Positions 51,494-60,700 are shown, counted from the stretch's first letter. The stretch: DNA of 64,000 nucleotides from DASWLF01 sp963768765 (GCA_963768765.1 CAVYJK010000025.1:1-64000), one strand, 5' to 3'. The notes: generated by a model not told the origin, from the sequence alone. Program-made: numbers and translations.

Positions 51494-51910
51494 TTAACTA
51501 GGCGGCATGCCCAGATGGTGCATGACCCGGCGGTGGAAATAGGCCGAGTAGTCCACGTTGCCCATGAGGCCGAAGCGCACCTTGAGGGTGGTGATCTGGT
51601 TGGGCCGGGCGATCAACTGGATCTTGACATTGGTGTCGGGGGGCGCCACCGCCTCGATCCGCGAATCGAGGACGCTGTATTGTTGGTTCTCGATTTTCAG
51701 GTTCATGTCCTTGCAGGCGGCCAGGGTGGCGTTCCAGACCTCCTGCATGGGCCGGGGGTAGTCCTTCTCCATGGTCCCTTCAATCCACTTGTAGGTCCCT
51801 ATGGCTCCCGCACCTCCAACCCCCAGCAATAGCATCGGCACGCATCCCGCGGCCAAGGTCAAGGCCAGCAGCACTGCCCCCAATTGCAAACGGCGATTGT
51901 TTGGCATCAT
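51494..51910 (-). CDS. DUF3568-like lipoprotein
   Basis: 138 residues. A signal peptide ends in the lipobox LTLAAGC (Cys about 23), followed by a glycine-rich hydrophobic stretch (MLLLGVGGAGAIGTYKW) and a compact domain with ARPNQITTLKVRFGLMGN. Small lipoproteins of this kind are common in Desulfobacterota and have no known role. Probably outer-membrane bound. It is 54 bases downstream of nth, in the same direction. Confidence 0.78.
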   Translation of the reverse strand: MMPNNRRLQLGAVLLALTLAAGCVPMLLLGVGGAGAIGTYKWIEGTMEKDYPRPMQEVWNATLAACKDMNLKIENQQYSVLDSRIEAVAPPDTNVKIQLIARPNQITTLKVRFGLMGNVDYSAYFHRRVMHHLGMPPS

Positions 51911-51964
51911 CCCACCCCCTTTTCCTGCCCGTTTTTCGTCTTATGCCAGTTTTAGGGCCCCTTG

Positions 51965-52612
51965 TCAAGGCACCTTACCCATGACTTTTTGCCCGTAATC
52001 GCAGTAGGGCAAGAGCGGACATTGGGGGCACCTGGGGTTCTTGGCGGTGCAGATGGCCCGGCCGTGCCAGATGAGTTGCAGGGAAAATTTGGTCCAGCGC
52101 TCCTGGGGGACCAGGGGCATGAGGTCGAACTCGATCTTCACCGGGTCTTGCTGCGGCGTGAGCCCCAGGCGCTGGGAGACCCGGCCGCAGTGGGTGTCCA
52201 CCACGATGCCGGGGATGCCGAAGGCGTTCCCCAGGATGACGTTGGCGGTTTTGCGGCCGATGCCCGGCAGCTTCACCAGCTCGTCCAGGGTCCTGGGCAC
52301 CTGGCCGCCGTGCCTCGTAACCAAAGCCTGGCAAATGGCCTTGATGCTCTTAGCCTTCTGGTGGTAAAAGCCCGTGGGGTGGACGGCCTTTTCCAGCTCC
52401 TCCAGGGGGGCCCCGGCATAGGCTGCGGCAGTGGGGTATTTCTGGAAGAGGGCCGGGGTCACCTGGTTCACCTTGACGTCGGTGCACTGGGCCGAGAGCA
52501 CCGTGGCCACCAGCAACTCCAGGGGATTGATGAAATCCAGGGTGACGTGCACCTCTGGGTAGTGCTGATCCAGCAGCTTTAAAATGGGGCCGATCTTCTC
52601 AGCCGGTTCCAT
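51965..52612 (-). CDS. nth: Endonuclease III (DNA glycosylase/AP lyase)
   Basis: Removes oxidised pyrimidines from DNA. 215 residues with all key parts: SAQCTDVKVNQVTPALF, helix-hairpin-helix LPGIGRKTANVILG with the catalytic lysine (about 118-131), the catalytic Asp in VVDTHCGRVSQRLGL, and the [4Fe-4S] pattern C-x6-C-x2-C-x5-C in CTAKNPRCPQCPLLPYC. GAGGAACC precedes the ATG. Confidence 0.95.
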   Translation of the reverse strand: MEPAEKIGPILKLLDQHYPEVHVTLDFINPLELLVATVLSAQCTDVKVNQVTPALFQKYPTAAAYAGAPLEELEKAVHPTGFYHQKAKSIKAICQALVTRHGGQVPRTLDELVKLPGIGRKTANVILGNAFGIPGIVVDTHCGRVSQRLGLTPQQDPVKIEFDLMPLVPQERWTKFSLQLIWHGRAICTAKNPRCPQCPLLPYCDYGQKVMGKVP

Positions 52613-52833
52613 GGTTCCTCCTCGATCTTACGGTATCGGCGCCACTCACAGGGTCATGGGAATGCGGATCACCTGCTCGTGCAACGGCAGGACCAGGGGA
52701 GACCGGACGGGCTTGATGATCTCCGAAGCGCTATCCGGCGCCAGGAGAGCAGGCCCGGGACCATGGCCGCGGCGACGGACCTTAGCAACCGCTTTGGCAT
52801 CTTGGGCCGCAGCCGCACTTTCTCCTACCCTTC

Positions 52834-54447
52834 TTAAAACCTGGGCCCCCTACCCTGCCCCACCCACTTGCTCTTCAAATGCCGCAGCAATTCCTGAAAC
52901 TCCGGGATGTTCAGGCGCCAGGCCACGAGGCCATAAAGCCCCACGCCCAGCACTATGACCGCGCCCAGGGCCGCGATTTGCCCGGCCAACCCGCCGCCCA
53001 GCCGATCCAGGACCACGGGGTGGGCGTAGCGCACCGCCAGCCCCATGGCCAGGGAGGCGGCCGCCACCTTGGCCAGCGTGCCTGATAGCTCCCGCACCTG
53101 GTAGTCCCCCAGCTTGCGGTAGAGCATGGCGCCCAGGAAGAGGAAGTTGAGGACCATGCTCAGCGAGGTGGACAGGGCGATGGCCCGGTGCTGCAAAGGC
53201 GCCAGCGTCAGGTTGATGAGCACCAGGTTGGCGGCCACCGTCAGAAAGGAGCCCGCCACGGGAAGGCGGGTGTCGTTCAGGGCGTAAAAGACCGGCACCA
53301 TGATCTTGACGCCGGCAAAGGCCAGCAGGCCCAAGGCGTAAAGAGCCAGGGCCGCGGCGGTCTGGTTGGTGTCGCCGGCGGTGAAGTGACCGTGCTGGTA
53401 AATGAGGGCGATGATGGGGCGGGCCAGAAAAATCAGGCCGCAAGCCGCGGGCAGGCTTACCAGGAAGGCCAGGGACAAGGAGGACTTGATGGCCTCTTTG
53501 AGGGCCGCTAGATCCTGGCTGGCCGCGTGGCGCGACACCACCGGGGTGGTGGCCACCATGAGGGCCACCCCGAAGAGCCCCATGGGCAGATGGAAGAGGC
53601 GGTAGGCGTAATTCAGCCAGGAGACGCTTCCCTGGGGGCAGGAAGCGGCATAGAAGGTGTTGATAAAAATGTTGATCTGCACCGCGGACAGGCCCACCAC
53701 CGCAGGCAGCATCAGCTTGGCGATGCGATGCAAACCCGAGTCCCTGAGATCCAGCACCCACTTGGGCCGGAACCCCGCCCGCCACAATAGGGGCAGCTGC
53801 ACCAACAACTGCAGCAGGCCTCCCACCAGGGCCCCCCAGGCCATGCCCACGATGGGGGGGATGCCGAAGCGGGGGAAGGCCAGGCTCAGGCCCACTCCCG
53901 CCACAATGGACCCCAGGTTGAAGAAGCTGGAGGCCAGGGACGGCATGAAAAACTTACCCTTGGCGTTCAAGACGCCCATGGCCACCGCGGCCAGGGACAC
54001 CAGGGGCAGAAAGGGAAACATGACCCGGGTCATCTGGGTGGAGAGCCCAAGTTTCCCCGGAATGGCGCCGAAATCCGGGGCCATGAGCCCCACCAGTTCC
54101 GGGGAAAAGACGATGCCGGCCAGGACCAGGCCCCCCAGGAGCAGCGTCAGGCAGACGATGACGTTGTTGGCCAGGCGCCAGGTCTTTTCGGCCCCCAGGT
54201 TCTGGTCGTAGTCGGTGAAGACCGTGACGAACGCGGCGCTGAGCGCCCCTTCGGCAAAGAGGTCCCGCAGCAGATTGGGAATGCGGAAGGCCACCACGAA
54301 GGCGTCGAAGGCGTAGCCGGCCCCGAAAAACCCGGCAAAGACCTGCTCCCGCACCAGGCCCAGGATGCGGCTGGCGAACACCGCCAGGCTCACGGTGCTC
54401 GCGGCCCGGGCAATTTTCCCCGTCTGGTTGGCGGCAGCTTGGCTCAA
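52834..54447 (-). CDS. murJ: Lipid II flippase MurJ (MviN)
   Basis: Moves lipid-linked peptidoglycan precursor across the inner membrane. 537 residues, about 14 membrane helices. Family blocks: ASRILGLVREQVFAGFFG (about 25-42), DAFVVAFRIPNLLRDLFAEGALSAAFVTVF (read in parts) and SWLNYAYRLFHLPMGLFGVALMVATTPVVSR (read in parts). The start is a TTG (54447), the only reasonable initiator near the conserved N-terminus. The 221-base gap to nth shows no gene or clear signal. Confidence 0.94.
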   Translation of the reverse strand: MSQAAANQTGKIARAASTVSLAVFASRILGLVREQVFAGFFGAGYAFDAFVVAFRIPNLLRDLFAEGALSAAFVTVFTDYDQNLGAEKTWRLANNVIVCLTLLLGGLVLAGIVFSPELVGLMAPDFGAIPGKLGLSTQMTRVMFPFLPLVSLAAVAMGVLNAKGKFFMPSLASSFFNLGSIVAGVGLSLAFPRFGIPPIVGMAWGALVGGLLQLLVQLPLLWRAGFRPKWVLDLRDSGLHRIAKLMLPAVVGLSAVQINIFINTFYAASCPQGSVSWLNYAYRLFHLPMGLFGVALMVATTPVVSRHAASQDLAALKEAIKSSLSLAFLVSLPAACGLIFLARPIIALIYQHGHFTAGDTNQTAAALALYALGLLAFAGVKIMVPVFYALNDTRLPVAGSFLTVAANLVLINLTLAPLQHRAIALSTSLSMVLNFLFLGAMLYRKLGDYQVRELSGTLAKVAAASLAMGLAVRYAHPVVLDRLGGGLAGQIAALGAVIVLGVGLYGLVAWRLNIPEFQELLRHLKSKWVGQGRGPRF

Positions 54448-54693
54448 CGTTCAGACCTGGCCAGAAGTTTATAGTAAAAGGATTATCAACAGTTAGGTCT
54501 CAGCCAAGACACATTAGCAGGCGGTTGAAAAACTTCCGTAATCGAGAATTTGTCATCGGAGCGAAGGGTCTATTATTAAGAACTTGTAGATCCGAGTTCA
54601 GGATGACCATTTCCAACGGCTGCGAAGGCGACGGATATGCCATTCCTTGCTCAAGCGGGGCTAAGCTGTATTTCCCGATTATCTATTTTGATT
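54448..54693. other. Gene-free stretch upstream of murJ
   Basis: No supported gene; an open frame here lacks a start signal and runs into the inverted repeat at 54694. Confidence 0.45.
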
Positions 54694-54754
54694 GTAGGGG
54701 CATGGCGGGCTGTGCCCTAAAAACCTTCTTGGGCACGGCCCGCCGTGCCCCTAC
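54694..54754. repeat. Long inverted repeat (GTAGGGGCAYGGCGGGCYGTGCCC)
   Basis: 24-base arms at 54694-54717 and 54731-54754, complementary at 22 of 24 positions, around a 13-base loop. It resembles the GTAGGGGC-type dispersed palindromes; a fragment-like relative is seen near 3602-3630. Confidence 0.75.
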
Positions 54755-54914
54755 CAAACGAAATTACTTTGGGCAATCGCTATCTTCATCCTTCGTTGGT
54801 GGTTTGACTCTCAGGAAAGATACAACAAAAGAGGCCGGTCTTCCAGCAAAATAGAGGGAGTTAAGGCGTAAGGTTTCGGGGATGGGGGCGGACGCCCCGG
54901 GGCGGGGCCGGAGG

Positions 54915-55454
54915 CTAGCCGGAGGCGGGCTTCCGCTTCGCCGGCGAGGCAGTCTTCTTTTTCTTGGGCTTGTTCTTGGCCGCCGCCTTGTCTTTCTTGG
55001 ATGATGGGGCTGCGGTCTTGGCCGTCTTCACCTTGTCGCCCGAGGCTTTGCCCACCTTGGGTTTGCGCGCCGGCCTGGGCTTGGGCCCGTTTTTCTCCGG
55101 GACTACCTGCATGGACGGCGTCTCCGGGTGCAGCAGGGCATAGGCGGGCTTATCCCCGGGGTCCTGAACTTTTACGGGGGGATACTCCAGGCGGTCCACC
55201 TTATCGGGCCAACCTTCCGCCCATACGGTGCCCAGGAACCCGGCAAGCTTGAGGCTGTGGTCCTGCTGGCCGGAAAAAGCGGTGAGATAGAGAACCAGGG
55301 CCAATCCGGCCCCGGTGCTGCCAAGCATAGCCAGCCATCCCCACCCGCGCCACCGGTTCCGACCCTTAAGATGCCCGCCCCTTTTCCGGGACAATCCGGA
55401 AATTAGAGCATAGATCCCGTAGGCCCACAGAATAACCGCTAGGGTAGGTAGCAC
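54915..55454 (-). CDS. Hypothetical membrane protein with a basic Lys/Ala/Pro-rich tail
   Basis: About 179 residues from the GTG at 55454, which has AAGGAG five bases upstream; a TTG at 55481 is possible but less well placed. Two membrane helices (LAVILWAYGIYALISGL and GWLAMLGSTGAGLALVLYLTAF, about 4-20 and 38-60). The last 60 residues or so are very basic and low complexity (KPRPARKPKVGKASG, KNKPKKKKTASPAKRKPASG), like histone H1 tails. I do not recognise a family. A nucleic-acid-binding or envelope-linking role for the tail is only a guess. Confidence 0.6.
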   Translation of the reverse strand: MLPTLAVILWAYGIYALISGLSRKRGGHLKGRNRWRGWGWLAMLGSTGAGLALVLYLTAFSGQQDHSLKLAGFLGTVWAEGWPDKVDRLEYPPVKVQDPGDKPAYALLHPETPSMQVVPEKNGPKPRPARKPKVGKASGDKVKTAKTAAPSSKKDKAAAKNKPKKKKTASPAKRKPASG

Positions 55455-55613
55455 CAGCTCTCCTTGATGGCAGGTTGTCAAAAGATAACCTTAATGAATT
55501 TTTGAAGTCAACCCATTTTCTTTACCCTTACCCCAAGAGGCTTTGCCGCATGTCATTTTATTGACACAATGGGGGAATTTGTTGTAGGGTCTTTTAACCA
55601 TAGGAGATTCTTT

Positions 55614-57032
55614 ATGAAACCCGATCGCGGCTCGATTCTGGCCATCGACGACGACCCGGCGGTGCGCCAGAGCCTCAGCGAAATCCTGGAAGCCGAGGGG
55701 CACCGGGTCAGTGCGGCCGCGGACGGCGAAACGGGCCTCGCCCTCCTGCAAGACCATCCTTTCGACCTGGTGTTGACGGACCTGGCCCTCCCCGGCCTGG
55801 GGGGCATGGATATCCTGGCCTACCTGGTGCAGGAGCAGCCCCAGTGCCCCTGCATCATCATCACCGGCTTCGGCACCATCAGCAATGCCGTGGTCGCCAT
55901 GCGCCAGGGGGCCTACGATTATCTCACCAAGGCGGTGGACCCCACCGAACTCCGCCTGGTGGTGGCCCGGGCCCTGGAGCACAGCCGCCTGAAAAGGGAA
56001 AACGTCCAGCTCAAAAGGCAGCTGCACCGGCGCTACGGGTTCGCCAACATGGTGGGGGACAGCGAGGCCATTACCCGGGTCTTCGACCTGATCCGCAAGG
56101 TGGCGGACACCGACAGCACCGTGCTGCTCCTGGGGGAATCGGGCACCGGCAAGGAGCTCATCACCCACGCCATCCATTTCAACAGCTCCCGGCGGGACGG
56201 CCCCCTCATCCCGGTGAACTGCGCCGCCATCCCCGAAGAGCTGCTGGAGAGCGAGCTCTTCGGCCACGAACGGGGGGCCTTCACCCACGCGGTGCGCACC
56301 CGCATCGGCCGCTTCGAGCAGGCCGACGGCGGCACCATCTTCCTGGACGAAATCTCGGAGATGAGCCCCGGCCTGCAGGTGAAGATCCTCCGGGTCCTCC
56401 AGGACCACTCCTTTGAGCGCATCGGCGGCGTCAAGACCATCCGGGTGGACATCCGGGTCATCGCCGCCACCAACCGGGACCTGGAAGAGCTGGTGCAGCA
56501 GAACCGCTTCCGGGAAGACCTGTTCTACCGCCTCAACGTCATCCCCATCCGGGTGCCGCCCCTCCGGGAGCGGGTCACCGACATCCCCCTGCTGGCCCGG
56601 CACTTCCTGCAGGAGTTCAGCCGCAAGCAGAAAAAGCCCTTGAAGCGCCTGAGCCCCGCGGCCTTGGACCTGCTCCAGCAATATCCCTGGCCCGGCAACG
56701 TCCGGGAGCTGGAAAACCTCATGGAGCGCCTGGAAATCCTCACGGAAGGCGAGGTCATCGAGGTGGCCGATTTGCCGGAAAAATTTCAGGGCCTCCACCT
56801 GCCGCCAGGGGCGGCGGCCGCGGAGCTCCCGCCCCGGGGTATTCCCCTCACCGCCACGGTGCAGGCCTTTGAGCGGGGCCTCATTCTCCAGGCCCTGGAG
56901 TCGAGCAACTGGGTGAAGAGCCGGGCCGCGGCCCTGCTCAACCTCAACCGCACCACTCTGCTGGAAAAGATGAAAAAACAGGGCATCTCCCCCACGCCCC
57001 CTTTCATTCCCCGGTCGGAGCCATCTTCCTGA
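55614..57032 (+). CDS. Sigma-54-dependent response regulator (NtrC type) with a GAFTHA loop
   Basis: 472 residues from the ATG at 55614 (TAGGAGATTCTTT upstream). Receiver domain with phospho-acceptor Asp in LVLTDLALPG and the acidic pair IDDD; AAA+ domain with Walker A GESGTGKEL, the sigma-54 contact loop reading GAFTHA instead of GAFTGA, Walker B GGTIFLDEIS and NVRELENLMERLE; C-terminal Fis-type helix-turn-helix (LESSNWVKSRAAALLNLNRTTLLEKMKKQG, read in parts). It activates sigma-54 promoters after phosphorylation by an unseen kinase. No histidine kinase gene is adjacent, so it is an orphan. Targets unknown. Confidence 0.93.
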   Translation: MKPDRGSILAIDDDPAVRQSLSEILEAEGHRVSAAADGETGLALLQDHPFDLVLTDLALPGLGGMDILAYLVQEQPQCPCIIITGFGTISNAVVAMRQGAYDYLTKAVDPTELRLVVARALEHSRLKRENVQLKRQLHRRYGFANMVGDSEAITRVFDLIRKVADTDSTVLLLGESGTGKELITHAIHFNSSRRDGPLIPVNCAAIPEELLESELFGHERGAFTHAVRTRIGRFEQADGGTIFLDEISEMSPGLQVKILRVLQDHSFERIGGVKTIRVDIRVIAATNRDLEELVQQNRFREDLFYRLNVIPIRVPPLRERVTDIPLLARHFLQEFSRKQKKPLKRLSPAALDLLQQYPWPGNVRELENLMERLEILTEGEVIEVADLPEKFQGLHLPPGAAAAELPPRGIPLTATVQAFERGLILQALESSNWVKSRAAALLNLNRTTLLEKMKKQGISPTPPFIPRSEPSS

Positions 57033-57149
57033 GCCGCCGGGGCCTTGGCCGACACCGGCCATTGCCTAGGGGCACAATTCATTGCGGGCCATTGTGGGCC
57101 CGGGGCAAATATGTTAAGTTTTTCCGCAAATTTACTGGAGGGCACCCAT

Positions 57150-57524
57150 ATGGCGGAACCTTTTCCTGCGACCCGGCGAGAAGCCATCCTGGCTTTCCAT
57201 TTCGCCGACCGCATCAAGGCGGAACTCATGCTGGCGTCCCGTCTCCTGGCCAGCCTCAACCAACTGGAGGGCCTGGAACGGGAAGGCGGCATCAAGGTCT
57301 TCCTGGATTTTCTCAAGGGGTTGGAAGGAGAGATCAACCTGGGGCAGGTGCAGATCGGCGACCCGGAAATGGTCCGCATCCGCACGGTGATGACCGGACT
57401 CATGGGCATGGTGGAGTCCAACATGCTGGCCGACATCCAGGCCCACTTCACCTGGATGATCAGCATCATGGCCACCTACGCCCAACGGGCCATGGAGTAC
57501 CTGGTGAAGGAAAAGCTGCTGTAA
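57150..57524 (+). CDS. Small helical hypothetical protein
   Basis: 124 residues from the ATG at 57150 behind GGAGGGCACCCAT. Mostly helical: AILAFHFADRIKAELMLASRLLASLNQLEG, VFLDFLKGLEGEINLGQVQI and MVESNMLADIQAHFTWMISI (blocks read in parts). No cysteines, no signal peptide; the C-terminal half is methionine-rich. No family recognised. Same direction as the sigma-54 regulator, 117 bases downstream, so it could be co-transcribed. Confidence 0.65.
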   Translation: MAEPFPATRREAILAFHFADRIKAELMLASRLLASLNQLEGLEREGGIKVFLDFLKGLEGEINLGQVQIGDPEMVRIRTVMTGLMGMVESNMLADIQAHFTWMISIMATYAQRAMEYLVKEKLL

Positions 57525-57835
57525 GCCCCCGGTCGGGCGGCTGGGGCAAGGCGCCGCTTTATTTTTTTAGGCCTGACCATTCGTGTGCCATGGCAGCTCT
57601 CGCTGCCAAAAGTTGGCGCTAACTTGCCAAAATAGAGGTCTTAATTGATGGCAGACATGATCTGTATGAAAGTAATGCCAATCTCGTATCTAACGACTTA
57701 AGATAGCGAAAAAACATTGACAAGAAGATTTTTGTGGCCTAACGTAATTCTCTATAAAAAGAGGAGATTTCAACCCAACACTTGAAAGGAGGAAACTGGT
57801 ACAGTAGTAGCTTAGGGGGGGAATCAATCCAAAAC

Positions 57836-57915
57836 CAACCTGTCACCTTTTCAGCGACAACTCGGGGATTGAGTTCACTTCTGACCCGGTACTTTCAGGT
57901 TGCTTGGGTCGCTGA
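57836..57915 (+). promoter_or_regulatory. Possible structured 5' leader with a pseudoknot
   Basis: TCAGCGAC (57851-57858) pairs with GTCGCTGA (57908-57915) and encloses a hairpin AACTC/GAGTT (57859-57863 and 57871-57875). CAACCTG (57836-57842) is perfectly complementary to CAGGTTG (57896-57902), which would cross the first stem. The element ends 33 bases before the start of the small gene at 57948. No known riboswitch class was recognised. The rest of 57525-57835 shows no gene. Confidence 0.35.
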
Positions 57916-57947
57916 GTTAGGTCATAATGTCTTTGGGGGAGGACGTT

Positions 57948-58136
57948 ATGGATAGGAGAGAAGTTATTTTGATGTGCATGGAAAGTCCGCTATACTTCAC
58001 CATGCCTCTGAAAAAGAGGCTTGAGTTCGTGAAAAGGCGGGAACGATTTTATTCAGCCAATGGTCTCCGTGAAGATTTACTAAGTTGGGTAAAAACCGGG
58101 CATTTTTATCCCTCAGATCCCAACCGCTTTACCTGA
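57948..58136 (+). CDS. Small conserved-looking hypothetical protein (62 aa)
   Basis: 62 residues from the ATG at 57948, behind a strong GGGGGAGGACGTT site. Sequence blocks: REVILMCMESPLYFTMPLKK, RLEFVKRRERFYSANGLRED, LLSWVKTGHFYPSD. Charged and soluble, rich in Arg/Lys, with no membrane segment. It has a good start signal, a clear terminator 30 bases downstream and a possible structured leader, so it looks like a genuine single-gene unit. No named family is recognised. Confidence 0.65.
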   Translation: MDRREVILMCMESPLYFTMPLKKRLEFVKRRERFYSANGLREDLLSWVKTGHFYPSDPNRFT

Positions 58137-58163
58137 GAAGCTAAAAATGCCTGGAATCTTTGG

Positions 58164-58187
58164 GGCGGTCCTGGGGGCCGCCTTTTT
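58164..58187 (+). terminator. Rho-independent terminator after the small gene
   Basis: GGCGG (58164-58168) and CCGCC (58178-58182) around a nine-base loop, followed by five T residues. Confidence 0.7.
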
Positions 58188-58377
58188 ATTGCCTACCTGA
58201 ACTTCCGTCCCAGGGGTTTTCCCGCTTTTATCAGCAAATTCCAGGTGACGATATGAAGCGGATGCCTTGAAATTTTAAGCCCTGATAAATTTTAAAAAAT
58301 AGCAGTTAACCCCACCGCTTTGATCTCTTTTTATCTTATACTGAGTTGCAATCAAACCGCTATATCGGTTTTTATCA

Positions 58378-58429
58378 GGTGGCACAGGCGTCTCGCCTGT
58401 GCAGGCGCAGGCTAAAGCCTGCGGCTACA
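58378..58429. repeat. 52-bp dispersed palindromic repeat, second copy
   Basis: Same as 43565-43616 at 50 of 52 positions. The rest of 58188-58516 holds no supported gene. Confidence 0.8.
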
Positions 58430-58516
58430 AAATAATAGTGTTTTGATGGCGACTTGGTATTAGAGACTTTAAGTGGCGTCGCCGATGGCTGCGCCTGAGG
58501 GAAAAAGCAGGAAATA

Positions 58517-58960
58517 TCAGGAGTTGCCAATATTTTGCTGGATTTTGTTTAAGGTATCCTTTAAGAGGTCGATTTCGTGCGGGGCCAGGTTTTGGGTGAC
58601 CATCTCCCGCAGGCCCTTCGCCAGGGGAGACAGGCGCTCGTGAATCTGCTTACCTTCCTTGGTGAGGTAAATGCAATATTTTCGGCGGTCCCGGGGATCC
58701 GGTTGGCGAAAGATTATGCGTTTTTTCTCCAAGGCATCCAGCATCCTGGTGATGTTGGGCTTGTCTTTGGAGGCCTTTTCCCCGATTTCCCTTTGGGAAA
58801 GACCCTCTTCCTCCCAAAGATGGCGGATGATACCCCATTGCTCCGCGGTAATCTCATAGCCGTTCTCTTTAAAGCAGCGCTGCACGGCGGACTTTAAGGC
58901 CAGGGCCGTCCGGTAGATGATGAAGCCCAGGGAATCTTTGATAAGATGGTAATCGTTCAT
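58517..58960 (-). CDS. MarR family transcriptional regulator
   Basis: 147 residues. Winged helix visible in LSQREIGEKASKDKPNITRM and LDALEKKRIIFRQPDPRDRRKYCIYLT (about 55-100; the second block read in parts), with dimerisation helices at both ends. Divergent from the MacAB-like exporter at 59308, with a 24-bp palindrome between. MarR proteins of this kind repress efflux operons and themselves until a ligand binds. The ligand is unknown. Confidence 0.9.
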   Translation of the reverse strand: MNDYHLIKDSLGFIIYRTALALKSAVQRCFKENGYEITAEQWGIIRHLWEEEGLSQREIGEKASKDKPNITRMLDALEKKRIIFRQPDPRDRRKYCIYLTKEGKQIHERLSPLAKGLREMVTQNLAPHEIDLLKDTLNKIQQNIGNS

Positions 58961-58962
58961 AA

Positions 58963-58986
58963 TATTAGTTATAATATTAACTAATA
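58963..58986. promoter_or_regulatory. MarR operator candidate
   Basis: Perfect 9-bp arms TATTAGTTA and TAACTAATA around TAATAT, three bases upstream of the marR ATG. On the minus strand it covers a TTGCAT-N16-TATAAC promoter-like pair, so bound protein would block marR transcription. Confidence 0.65.
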
Positions 58987-59183
58987 AATATGCAACGAAT
59001 TTTCAAAAAAAATTTTCAATCCCAGGCGGCCAAGGGTCACTCTCCCTCGCCACCTTCCTGTAATTCAAAGCGCAACCCTGCAATCTTCCACCTGTTTTAT
59101 TTCTTTTGAGGGGTTGGAGTTTTTTGGTGCCGGATTTTTCCCAGAAATTGGTTATTATAATAATGATAACTTTGTTAACCAGA

Positions 59184-59212
59184 TTGACAGGGTTATGGAT
59201 TAAATTCATAAT
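59184..59212 (+). promoter_or_regulatory. Sigma-70-type promoter of the MacAB-like operon
   Basis: TTGACA (59184-59189), 17-base spacer, CATAAT (59207-59212), in the AT-rich gap about 200 bases from the MarR palindrome and 95 bases before the first start codon. Confidence 0.7.
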
Positions 59213-59307
59213 GCCTTTAAACTATTCGGCCTTTTCGTTCCCCGCCGCCCCTTTCTCGGGGCTTCTCTTGCTAGGTCTGGGAAGGGCTCTAAGGAGGTTA
59301 TGCCGCT

Positions 59308-60700
59308 TTGGCCTTGAGATATTGGATGCAAAAGATTGGTCATCTTGATAAGCGCACCATGGTCATCGCCGTCGTAGTGCTGGTGGCCGCCCTGGTCCTG
59401 GTGGTATACCTGCGCAGCAACAGCCGCAACGGCGAAGGTTTCCGCACCGTCCCGGTCAAGCGGGGGGATCTGCAGGCGGTGATCAGCGCCACCGGCACGG
59501 TGGAGCCTGAAGAGGTGGTGGATATCGGGGCGCAGGTGGCCGGCAAGATCGTGGCCTTCGGTGAAGATAAAAATGGCAAGACCGTTGACTACGGCTCCGT
59601 GGTGGAGGCAGGCACGGTGTTGGCCCGGATCGACGATGCGCTCTACGCCGCCGATGTGGACCAGGCCAAGGCCACCCTGGGGCAATCCAAAGCCGCCTTG
59701 CAGCGGTCGGAAGCCGACCTGGGCCAGCTCAAGGCCAAACTCTACCAGGCTCAGCGAGACTGGGCCCGGGCCCAGAAGCTGGGACCTTCCGACGCCCTGT
59801 CCCAGGCCGATTATGACGCGGCGCAGTCGGCCTATGAGACCGCCAAGGCCAACCTGGAGGTGGGCAAGGCCGCCATTGTCCAGGCCAAACAGACCGTCAA
59901 CCAGTCCACAGGCCGCGTTGCAGCGGGCCCAGCAAAACCTGAGTTACTGCACCATCGTATCGCCGGTGAAAGGGGTGATTATCGACCGGCGGGTCAACAT
60001 CGGCCAGACCGTGGTGTCCAGTCTCAATGCCCCCAGCCTCTTTCTGCTCGCCAAGGACCTGACGCGGATGCAGGTTTGGGTCTCGGTCAATGAAGCGGAT
60101 ATCGGCCATATCCATGCCGGGCCAGCCGGTCACCTTTACCGTGGATGCCTATCCCAACGAAGATATTCACCGGCGAAGTGGGAAAGGTGCGGCTCAACGC
60201 CACCATGACCCAAAACGTGGTGACCTACACGGTGGAGGTGGTCACCGACAATTCCAGCGGCAAGCTGTTGCCGTATCTTGACGGCCAACGTCAAGTTTCT
60301 TGTGGGCGAACGCCACAATGTCCTCCTGGTGCCCAACGCCGCCCTGCGTTGGAGCCCCCAGCCGGAACAGATAGTGCGAGAGTTCCGGCGAAAGACCAAG
60401 AAGGGTCAGGGAGCCGGCATCGTCCCGGGGCCAGGCATCTGCCCCAGGCGCCAAGGAGGAGCAGCTAAACGCGGGGTTGTTTGGGTACCCGAGGGGTCCC
60501 TGGTGCGCCCGGTTAAGGTCGCCCTGGGTTTGAGCGACGGCACTATGACGGAGGTGCAGAGCGCCGAGCTCAAGGAAGGGACCCCGGTAGTGGTGGGCGA
60601 AATGGAAAAGCAGAGGAAAGTCGGCACAGGCTGCACCCGGCTCCAGTCCCTTTACGCCGCAATTATTCCGGAAGCGCGGCTGGGAGTGCTAGCCCCAGGG
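59308..60700 (+). pseudogene. macA: MacA-like periplasmic adaptor, several frame breaks
   Basis: Membrane-fusion protein for an ABC exporter. The first frame (TTG 59308, AAGGAGG ten bases upstream) gives the membrane anchor TMVIAVVVLVAALVLVVYL, VISATGTVEPEEVVDIGAQVAGKI and a helical hairpin to about 59920. The protein then continues in successive frames: AQQNLSYCTIVSPVKGVIID, IFTGEVGKVRLNATMTQNVV, TANVKFLVGERHNVLLVPNAAL and GVVWVPEGSLVRPVKVALGL. At least four frame breaks over 0.8 kb. Either low-quality sequence or a decaying gene. The ATPase gene follows in the last of these frames. Confidence 0.75.

Noticed and set aside
54525..54854. 109-codon frame between murJ and the basic-tail protein
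   Set aside because: Runs through the inverted repeat 54694-54754, lacks a ribosome-binding site and has no recognisable sequence.
55491..57062. 523-codon open frame antisense to the sigma-54 regulator
   Set aside because: Shadow frame; no motif, no start signal, opposite a fully conserved regulator.
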